Shown here: one piece after another, positions 28,464 to 36,186 of the stretch
How positions within the stretch are numbered: position 1 is the first letter of the stretch
Layout: the number at the start of each line of letters is the position of its first letter
NCBI GenBank assembly: GCA_021842405.1
Contig: JAKBZR010000002.1
Location: 1-52,746 of the forward strand
Direction of reading: 5' to 3'
Source: a bacterium
GTDB lineage: Bacteria; Armatimonadota; Chthonomonadetes; Chthonomonadales; JAMCWF01
Length of the DNA stretch: 52,746 bases
Translations under genes and position numbers: made by a program
The notes under the pieces: generated by a model
What the model was told of the DNA's origin: nothing
The model's input: only the letters and a program-made list of their open reading frames with translations
Databases searched by the model: none

Positions 28464-29267
28464 TTATGAACCAGGTGGGCTGTTGTCATCGTTCCAGGGA
28501 TAGTACAAATAGTAGTAACGTTTTCCCGCCACGCAGCCCGGAACGTAGGTAATGCTGTTGTTCGCGCAAGAAGCAATGCAGCTCGGGTTGCTGGGTCCCG
28601 GCTGTAATGACTGCATGAAGCCATAGGTTAAATGCTTTGCATGGCCATCCACAAAGGTTACATTGACCCCATCATGCAGCGGATGGCGATAAGCAATTTC
28701 ACCGCCCGACTCATCATCGGCCAAGCCGCCATGCCAGCTCAACCAACCCCACTGAGGCCCGTTCCACCACGAGGCGACATCAATGAACCAGATTCTCATA
28801 GCGGGCTGGTGGATTACATCCAGGCGCAGCGGGTTGGGATATCCAGTGGCCGGATTGGAGTAGTTGCCAGTACACAGGCCGTGCCCGGCCGTGCCGTACC
28901 AGTTAAACCCATAGCTCGTCTCAAAATAGCCGACCCAACCATTACCCGACGCAAACCAGTTGTCGTTGGGTATGGCCTGATCGGGACAGTGATAGATCGC
29001 GGTGGACTTCAGATAGGGATAAATCCAATAGTCCCAAACATCGTAGTTGTACTGCCACGTCGTGTCAATGCACCAGTAGCCGTCGTAATCACTGACGTAC
29101 ATCATAGCGGCGGTGGTGATGTTTTTCTCGTTCGACATACAGCTTATGGTGCGGGCCGCCTCTCTCGCCTGTGCGAAAACCGGAAAAAGAATGGCTGCCA
29201 ATATCGCGATAATCGCAATAACTACGAGAAGCTCGATCAGTGTAAAGCCGGAACGTCTATTTCGCAT
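28464..29267 (-). CDS. DUF1559-type prepilin-like protein (unit A)
   Basis: Start reassigned to ATG 29267 (RBS GAAGAGGAG): [66 protein letters not shown]-terminal [16 protein letters not shown]. Confidence 0.93.
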   Translation of the reverse strand: MRNRRSGFTLIELLVVIAIIAILAAILFPVFAQAREAARTISCMSNEKNITTAAMMYVSDYDGYWCIDTTWQYNYDVWDYWIYPYLKSTAIYHCPDQAIPNDNWFASGNGWVGYFETSYGFNWYGTAGHGLCTGNYSNPATGYPNPLRLDVIHQPAMRIWFIDVASWWNGPQWGWLSWHGGLADDESGGEIAYRHPLHDGVNVTFVDGHAKHLTYGFMQSLQPGPSNPSCIASCANNSITYVPGCVAGKRYYYLYYPWNDDNSPPGS

Positions 29268-29492
29268 TGTTAGCTCCTCTTCTCTAGAGTAACACCAGTT
29301 GGTGTGATTGCCTGAACCGAGTCGTTTAACCTTTTGACCAATTCGATACCGATCGTACAAGTTTGATTTAAGCGAACAATCACCCCCCCCATTCTTCATC
29401 AGATATCCCTCCAACGATCTCGGTGCTCTGAAATACTTCGTTGAAAGCATTGATGCAATTTAACCGCTTAGCGAAAACCAACATAAACAAGC

Positions 29493-30653
29493 TTAAATAG
29501 GAGCGGTCGATTCCCGAACGATCAATTGGGCGGGAGCCACCACACGCCTGACTTCGTCTTTCCATTCGCTTTGGTTCGCATTCTCCAGCTCTTGTAAAAG
29601 CAGATCGGCCGCGGTGCGCCCCATATCGGACCAAGAGACCCTCAAAGTCGTCAGCGGCGGGTCCAGCACGGTGGCAAACGACTCATCATCGTAGCCGGTG
29701 AGCGAGAAGGCATCCGGAACTTTCAATCCCCTCTCTTGCAGATTTTTCAAAATCTGGGCCGCCATAATATCGGAGCCGGCCGCTATCGCGGTGGGTCGCC
29801 GACCCATTGGCAGATTGATCCATAAATCCAGCGCATCCTTGACGACCGGCCCCTTACGCCGCACCGAAACGATCAGTTCCGGATCCACTTCGATGCCGTG
29901 CTCGCGCAAGGTGTCGGCGTAGGCTTTCTGCCTCACCCCGTAATGGTAAGGATGAGCGGCGCCGAGATAAGCGATCCGCCGGTGTCCGAGCTCAATCAGG
30001 TGATTAATCGCCGCCTGCATCCCACCGTAGTTGTCGTGAATCACTCGAGGGAAACGGCCGGCTGGGTCGTAATCAGCTACTACCAGCGCGTACCCCTGCT
30101 CGCTCAGCCACTCCAAGCCGCGCTCCGGCATATTCCCAAAGATGATTGCGCCGTCAAATTTCGCGACCCGGCACCAGTCGGCCAGATTTTCAATTGAAAA
30201 GCTACGTGGCGCGTCCCCACTGCCGGGCGCCACCGTCAACATGCCCCATAATCGGGCGCTCAAGGTGTGGGCGGCCGCTTGCAGCATCTCGAGTTCCGCC
30301 ATCGTATAGGTGGGGCGGGTGCTCCAAACCTGCCAGCAGGAGATCAAAGCGATAACCCGATGTTCGATCTTTGGCTTCGGTCGATCGCCTTCTCCTCGCA
30401 CCGAAACAACCGTTCCTCGCGCCACCGATCTTCGGACGATGCCGCGCCGAGCCAGCTCTTTCAGCGCCCGCTCGGCCGTCTGATAAGAAATATGGTAGTG
30501 CGAAGCAATCTTGCGAGCCGACCAGAGTGCATGCCCATTTTCAACCTGACGATCTCGAACCGCCTCCTCAATTTGCTCAACGATTTGAATGTACAAGGGG
30601 CGTTTCTCCAACGGGTCTAAATGTAAAACGATCAAAATCAAAATCCTCCGCAA
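29493..30653 (-). CDS. GntR-family regulator with LacI-type effector domain
   Basis: N-terminal GntR winged helix (PLYIQIVEQIEEAV...ARKIASHYHISYQTAERALKELARRGIVRRSVARGTVV) plus periplasmic-binding-like domain (HLIELGHRRIAYLGAAHP, FSLTGYDDESFATVLDPPLTTLRVSWSDMGRTAADLLL). Confidence 0.92.
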   Translation of the reverse strand: MRRILILIVLHLDPLEKRPLYIQIVEQIEEAVRDRQVENGHALWSARKIASHYHISYQTAERALKELARRGIVRRSVARGTVVSVRGEGDRPKPKIEHRVIALISCWQVWSTRPTYTMAELEMLQAAAHTLSARLWGMLTVAPGSGDAPRSFSIENLADWCRVAKFDGAIIFGNMPERGLEWLSEQGYALVVADYDPAGRFPRVIHDNYGGMQAAINHLIELGHRRIAYLGAAHPYHYGVRQKAYADTLREHGIEVDPELIVSVRRKGPVVKDALDLWINLPMGRRPTAIAAGSDIMAAQILKNLQERGLKVPDAFSLTGYDDESFATVLDPPLTTLRVSWSDMGRTAADLLLQELENANQSEWKDEVRRVVAPAQLIVRESTAPI

Positions 30654-30687
30654 CAGTCGGCCTATAATATGCTATGATTACTATGAG

Positions 30688-32088
30688 ATGAATATATCAT
30701 TCAATGCAAGAATTGTCAAGCACTTTTTTCAATCGGTTCAAAAAGCGCTGGCAGTATGCAGTGGATTGAATGAGCGGCACTGGGAGCGGCCGCTATTCAG
30801 AAGTGCGCGAATGATAATGTGCATGGTGATGATATTTGAGGCCGTTACCGGCTGCTCTCGGCGGAGCGAACGTTTAGGGTCTCATATGATCGTCCTTCAC
30901 GTCGCCGACTGGGGCGGCGCTTCGGCTGACCCCCGGTTTAACCGAATCCAGAACGAGATCGAGGCGAAGTGGAGGAGCCTCCATCCCAACATTAAAATCG
31001 TGCGGGAGCATATCCCCGGCAGCAGCGAATACGTTTCTAAGTTATTAACCGAATTCGTGGCCGGTACCGAACCCGATGTGATGCAGTTGGATGACGCCTC
31101 CGCCGCCGCATTCATAGACAACAACACCCTGCGCGATCTGATGCCATACGTCCGCGCCGATTATCTGAACCTCTCCGTCTACTTCCCTAACGTGCTCAAC
31201 ATCGCCCGCCGGGGAAACCGTCTCTATGCCCTTCCCGCCGATTTTACGCCCATGATGATGTATTACAACAAGAAATACTTTCGGGAGGCTGGACTGCCCT
31301 ATCCAAAGAACGGTTGGACATGGCAGGACTTCTTTACCGATGCTCAAAAACTAACCGTGTGGCCGCCGGGCGCCGCTCACCCAAGCCGCTACGGCTTTTT
31401 TGCTGAAAATTGGATGCCGGCCTGGATCGTCTGGATATGGCAAAACGGAGGCGATGTCCTCTCTCCCGATGGGCGCCGAGCCGGCGGGTATTTAGATAGT
31501 GAAGCAACCGTCCAGGCAGTGCAGTTCTTTGCCAACTTGGTCAATGACCACCTGGCGCCCTCTCTATCGGTCGCACAAGCACAAGGCGCCGACCCGTTTT
31601 CATCCGGGCTGGTCGCGATGACGATCAGCGGCCATTGGGACATCGTACCGATACGCGCCAGCGAGACCATCTCAATGAAAGATGTCGGAGTGGTGGGCCT
31701 TCCGCAAAACAAGCGGCGGGTAACCGTGATTTATGAGAGCGGATATGCCATCACGATCGGCTGCAAACATCCCCGCGTCGCCTGGGAATATGTGAAATTT
31801 ATGTCGGGATCCTTTGTGCAGCGGCACAATGCGCAGCTTGGGATCGGCATCTCGGCCAATCGTGAAGTGGCGGAGGAGCGCCGGGCTTCCAACCCGCTGG
31901 AGCCGGAATTCCTGAAAAACGTGAAATATGGAGTTGCACCATGGGGAACAAAAGTTGAAAATTACGACATCATTGAGGATATCGGTACCGAGATGATGGA
32001 TGAGGTGCTGGTTGGCCACGTCCCGCCTGCCCAAGCGTTGAGGAGCGCGGCCAAGCGCGCCGATGCGGAGCTGGCGGCCAATGAATAG
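30688..32088 (+). CDS. ABC transporter extracellular sugar-binding lipoprotein
   Basis: Lipobox-like MVMIFEAVTGCSRRS, then solute-binding signatures (GTEPDVMQLDDASAAAFIDNNTLRDL, RLYALPADFTPMMMYYNKKYFREAGLPYPKNGWTWQDFF). Start uncertain (30688, an internal TTG, or 30811). Confidence 0.88.
   Translation: MNISFNARIVKHFFQSVQKALAVCSGLNERHWERPLFRSARMIMCMVMIFEAVTGCSRRSERLGSHMIVLHVADWGGASADPRFNRIQNEIEAKWRSLHPNIKIVREHIPGSSEYVSKLLTEFVAGTEPDVMQLDDASAAAFIDNNTLRDLMPYVRADYLNLSVYFPNVLNIARRGNRLYALPADFTPMMMYYNKKYFREAGLPYPKNGWTWQDFFTDAQKLTVWPPGAAHPSRYGFFAENWMPAWIVWIWQNGGDVLSPDGRRAGGYLDSEATVQAVQFFANLVNDHLAPSLSVAQAQGADPFSSGLVAMTISGHWDIVPIRASETISMKDVGVVGLPQNKRRVTVIYESGYAITIGCKHPRVAWEYVKFMSGSFVQRHNAQLGIGISANREVAEERRASNPLEPEFLKNVKYGVAPWGTKVENYDIIEDIGTEMMDEVLVGHVPPAQALRSAAKRADAELAANE
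30691..30719 (-). promoter_or_regulatory. Sigma-70-like promoter for the GntR/LacI-like regulator
   Basis: Reverse strand TTGACA-N17-TATATT (-35 at 30714-30719, -10 at 30691-30696), about 40 bp upstream of the start at 30653. Confidence 0.62.
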
Positions 32089-33016
32089 CTTACAATGTAA
32101 GCCTACTTCAATGGATTCCTCGGCCAGGAAAATCAAACAGCCGAGCAATGGTGGCCTCTTTGTCCTGCCCGCTTTTTGTCATCTAGCCCTATTCATCCTT
32201 TTTCCAATCGGTTTCGCCTTTTATCTTTCACTCCATCGCTGGGATGTGCTTAAAGCCGACAAGCCCTACGTCGGTCTCTCAAATTACATCAACTTGTTGC
32301 ATGACCCGCTCTTCTGGAACGCGATGTGGAACTCAACTTACTACGCGATAGCCAGCGTTCCGCTGGGAATGGTGGCTGCGCTGGGCGTCGCGATATTGGT
32401 TCACCAGCGATTGCGAGGAATGTCCATCTTTAGAACCATCTACTACCTGCCGGCCGTCTCCTCTACGGTCGCCATCTCAATGGTCTGGACGTTCATCTAC
32501 CTGCCTGAAACTGGGCTGATGGATTGGGCGCTCAAAACGATCGGCTTTCACCAGTTGGCCGGTATTGACTGGCTTCAAAACCCATTATGGGCGATGCCGG
32601 CGCTCGTTTTTATGAGCATCTGGATTGGCCTCGGCCCCAGAATGATCCTGTTTTTGGCCGGCTTAACCGGCATACCGGAATCCTTTTATGAGGTGGCTGA
32701 GGTGGATGGAGCCGGCCGCTGGGCGGTGTTTCGCCACGTCACATTCCCATTATTATTGCCAACGACCTTTTTTATTTTGGTCACATCCAGCATCAATGCC
32801 TTCCAGATATTCACGCCGATCTATATGATGACTCAAGGCGGCCCGATGTGGAAGACCGACGTGGTCGGTTATCACATTTATACGGAAGCCTGGCGTCAAT
32901 TTCACATGGGTATGGCCAGCGCGCAAAGCTACGTCCTGTTTCTCGTAATTCTAGCGGTCACCATTTTGCAATTTCGGATTGTCAGCCGCCGAATGGAGGA
33001 GTACAGCTTGCAATGA
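32081..33016 (+). CDS. Sugar ABC transporter permease (MalF/UgpA-like)
   Basis: FRTIYYLPAVSSTVAISMVWTFIY and EVAEVDGAGRWAVFRHVTFPLLLPTTFFILV (EAA loop). Confidence 0.93.
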   Translation: MNSLQCKPTSMDSSARKIKQPSNGGLFVLPAFCHLALFILFPIGFAFYLSLHRWDVLKADKPYVGLSNYINLLHDPLFWNAMWNSTYYAIASVPLGMVAALGVAILVHQRLRGMSIFRTIYYLPAVSSTVAISMVWTFIYLPETGLMDWALKTIGFHQLAGIDWLQNPLWAMPALVFMSIWIGLGPRMILFLAGLTGIPESFYEVAEVDGAGRWAVFRHVTFPLLLPTTFFILVTSSINAFQIFTPIYMMTQGGPMWKTDVVGYHIYTEAWRQFHMGMASAQSYVLFLVILAVTILQFRIVSRRMEEYSLQ

Positions 33017-33864
33017 ACGTCCGTGCCAAAGCACGCCATTTTCCGGTGGTTCCATTTTTGAGCTATTTTATGATGATCACGATCGCGCTGTTTACCGTCA
33101 TTCCATTTGTATGGATGGTGATCGCTTCGCTGCATCCATCGCATGGCAACCTGCCAAGCCCTGCGCACCTGATACCCAAAGTCTGGCATTGGGAAAACTA
33201 TCGGGTCGTATTTTCGATGGACGCGGCGCCGTTTGTTCGTTTCTTCTGGAACACCCTGCTGGTTGCGGTCTGCGTCGTGTTCGGGCAACTGGCGATTTGC
33301 TCGCTGGCCGGTTATGGCTTTGCGCGCCTCCATTTTCCGGGGCGGGATCTGCTCTTCTTCCTGTTTTTGGCAACGATGATGATACCGGGACAGGTGACGA
33401 TGATCCCGGCGTTTCTCATCGTTCGCTCTTTTGGCTGGTTAAACACCTATTGGGCGCTCATCATTCCGGGCATATCCAGCGCGTTCGGCATCTTTTTACT
33501 GCGGCAATTTTTTATCACGCTGCCCAAAGATTTAGATGACGCCGCGCGTTTGGACGGCTGCGGCGATCTTTCGATCTACTGGAGAATAGCGCTGCCCCTC
33601 TCCCGTCCTGCCCTCGCAACGCTGGGCGCCTTTGCCTTTATCTCCACCTGGACCGATTTTTTCTGGCCGCTGCTGGTCACCAGCACCACCGGAATGAGAA
33701 CGCTGGAGGTCGGTCTATCCCTGTTTAAAGATTCTTTCGGCAATACCAATTGGCCGCTACAGATGGCCGCATCGGTATTGGTGCTGTTTCCGGTCTTGAT
33801 GGTGTTCCTGTTCACACAGCGCTTCTTCGTGCAGGGCATCGCACTGACCGGCTTAAAAGGTTAA
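33013..33864 (+). CDS. Sugar ABC transporter permease (MalG/UgpE-like)
   Basis: ATG at 33013 overlaps the upstream stop; DAARLDGCGDLSIYWRIALPLSRPALATLGAFAFISTWTDFFWPLL (EAA loop). Confidence 0.94.
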   Translation: MNVRAKARHFPVVPFLSYFMMITIALFTVIPFVWMVIASLHPSHGNLPSPAHLIPKVWHWENYRVVFSMDAAPFVRFFWNTLLVAVCVVFGQLAICSLAGYGFARLHFPGRDLLFFLFLATMMIPGQVTMIPAFLIVRSFGWLNTYWALIIPGISSAFGIFLLRQFFITLPKDLDDAARLDGCGDLSIYWRIALPLSRPALATLGAFAFISTWTDFFWPLLVTSTTGMRTLEVGLSLFKDSFGNTNWPLQMAASVLVLFPVLMVFLFTQRFFVQGIALTGLKG

Positions 33865-33918
33865 CTCGGATTTCGGCAATTGAACCGGAATCATTTCCAT
33901 TAAATAAGGAGTGAAATA

Positions 33919-36186
33919 ATGCGCTTCGAGCTAACAATTGCCCTACTGATCGCAGGCATGCTCTTGCTTTTAACCGGCTTTCAGCCGGCAAGTGCCTCTA
34001 TTCGATTGAAATCAGGCATCGAGATTCAGCGGTCCGCAACGGTGAAGAAAGCGGTTTACCGGCTTAGCGATAGCGGCGATGGGATGATCATCGTTACCGG
34101 CCATAACCTCACGATTGATTTTAACGGCGCTCAAATTCTAGGTAACGGCAAAGGGATCGGTATCCACATCAGCAACGCCTCCAACGTGCTGATTAAGAAT
34201 GTGAGCGTTTCAAGCTGCAAATGGGGAGTGGCGGTCGAGCACAGCGATCATATTCGAATTGAGGGCTGCAATATCAGCCGCAATCGTGATCTGCCGCCGG
34301 GCACCATCATTGATGAAAGCGGCCGGGAGCCGCAGGACAATAACGGCGGCGGTATTTTATTGCGGGATTCTCAGAATTGCCTGATCCGATACGTGACCGC
34401 GCAGCATCAATGGGATGGAATTGACCTGGTACGCTCCGATTCTAACGTGATCGAGGATTCCGATTTCTCCTATTGCAATAACTGGGGCGTGCACTTCTGG
34501 CTCTCCTCTAAAAACACCTTTCAACGAAATCGAGCGATCTGGTGCACGACCGGTGAAGGGAAATTATGGCAGGCACTAACGGGATGGCAAACCTACGATT
34601 CGGCGGCGGTGCTGATCGAACATGCTTCCAATGACAACACGATCCGTGATTGTGATCTACGGTATGGTGGAGACGGGCTGTTCATTCGCGCCAATGAAGG
34701 GCCGGTAACTCCAGGGACTACGGTGCCGCCGCTTCACGCCAGCAACGGGAATCGGGTCATCAACTGCGACTGCTCATTCAGCCCCAATAACGCAATCGAA
34801 GCCGACCTATGCGACAACAACGTCTTTATCGGTAACAACTGCTCCAACAGCCACTATGGGTTTTGGTTGGGACTAAGCCGCTGGAACCAGGTTATCGGAA
34901 ACATTGTGATGAACAACACCACCCGCGGAATGGAGATTGAGGCCGGACAGCACGACCTCATTAAAGACAACATCTTCGGCAACAGCCATGATCCGAATCA
35001 AATTCAGATTCTGCTTCGTCGCACCGGCAGGGACAATACGCCATCCGGCCCCTACACCATTCATAATAACCTTTTTGTAAACAGCCGGCGGCCGATCTAT
35101 CTCAGCGATACTCCGGCGACCATTACCGGCAATCGGGATTATGTCGGCAGCCTCGCTCAATTTCAGTTCATACAGGCCGATCCCAACAGCCCAACCATTC
35201 AGCAACACAATGAAATCATCACGAAACATGGCAGAACTATGAAAATATCCATTGAACGGATCACTCCCGCCCCATCCGGTATTGGTTGGCTCGTCACTCT
35301 TAAAGGAATCCACTTAAGCTCCGTTGAAATACCCCCTTTGATTGAGGTTGAAGCGATACCGGCCCAAGTCACTCAGTGGAATGAAAATACGGTTACATTT
35401 TGGTTGCCGATGGACCTTTGGAACCTGCCCTACCGTTCAAGGGTTGAAGTTCGAGTGTGGACGGCCGACGGAATCAACGATTCAATTAAGGTGCCCTACC
35501 GGGTTCCAAGGGGATTACCGATTATCACTGAAATCGCGCCCAATCCGGCACCACTGGGTGCAACCGTAGAGGTCAAGGGACGAAATCTGGTAGCTCGGAA
35601 CGGCAAAGCCAACGTATCACTCAATGGCAATCCCGCCGATATCCTGGATACGACCGCTGGCCGTATTACGCTCAAAGCGCCGGCTCATCGCCTATCGAGC
35701 GTGAGCTTCAATCTCATCGTTCGTTCCGGTAAGTGGGAATCATGGCCGATGCCGATTGCGGTAGATGTGCCGGCGGATAAAGTGCCTCACATTATCGCAG
35801 CCCATTTCTCGCCGACTGTGTTGAAGGTCGGTGATCGGCTGAAGGTAGAGTTTACGGTGAAAAACAGTGCCGACTTTGCGCTGGAGCCGCGTCAGCCCGG
35901 TGACGGGTTTACCTACGATGAAGATAAGACGTTTTACGACCTTGGCTATCAAGAGGTGCCTGGCTCCATCTACTTGCGGGTGGATTCGGAACGGACCGGT
36001 GGAAGCTGGCCCTATTTCTGGGGCCTGAGTCATCCACTTGAACCCGGACAAACCGCTACAATTACCGGCTATATAAAAATGGAGCATGCCGGCAAGATGA
36101 TTTGGAGGATTGGTATGGTTGATGCGGGTATCCGCTGGATTGACGATAATATGTATCGAACCGAGATAAGGGTGGAGCCTAAATGA
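33919..36186 (+). CDS. Secreted right-handed beta-helix protein with C-terminal Ig-like/TIG-like domains
   Basis: Signal peptide, then repeated beta-helix rungs (NVLIKNVSVSSCKWGVAVEHSDHIRIEGCNISRNRD...NCLIRYVTAQHQWDGIDLVRSDSNVIEDSDFSYCNNWGVHFWLSSKNTFQRN). RBS AAGGAG. Confidence 0.85.
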   Translation: MRFELTIALLIAGMLLLLTGFQPASASIRLKSGIEIQRSATVKKAVYRLSDSGDGMIIVTGHNLTIDFNGAQILGNGKGIGIHISNASNVLIKNVSVSSCKWGVAVEHSDHIRIEGCNISRNRDLPPGTIIDESGREPQDNNGGGILLRDSQNCLIRYVTAQHQWDGIDLVRSDSNVIEDSDFSYCNNWGVHFWLSSKNTFQRNRAIWCTTGEGKLWQALTGWQTYDSAAVLIEHASNDNTIRDCDLRYGGDGLFIRANEGPVTPGTTVPPLHASNGNRVINCDCSFSPNNAIEADLCDNNVFIGNNCSNSHYGFWLGLSRWNQVIGNIVMNNTTRGMEIEAGQHDLIKDNIFGNSHDPNQIQILLRRTGRDNTPSGPYTIHNNLFVNSRRPIYLSDTPATITGNRDYVGSLAQFQFIQADPNSPTIQQHNEIITKHGRTMKISIERITPAPSGIGWLVTLKGIHLSSVEIPPLIEVEAIPAQVTQWNENTVTFWLPMDLWNLPYRSRVEVRVWTADGINDSIKVPYRVPRGLPIITEIAPNPAPLGATVEVKGRNLVARNGKANVSLNGNPADILDTTAGRITLKAPAHRLSSVSFNLIVRSGKWESWPMPIAVDVPADKVPHIIAAHFSPTVLKVGDRLKVEFTVKNSADFALEPRQPGDGFTYDEDKTFYDLGYQEVPGSIYLRVDSERTGGSWPYFWGLSHPLEPGQTATITGYIKMEHAGKMIWRIGMVDAGIRWIDDNMYRTEIRVEPK

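Noticed and set aside
28632-29273. 213-aa plus-strand ORF
   Set aside because: Lies entirely antisense to the clear DUF1559 prepilin gene; low-complexity composition reflects the opposite frame.
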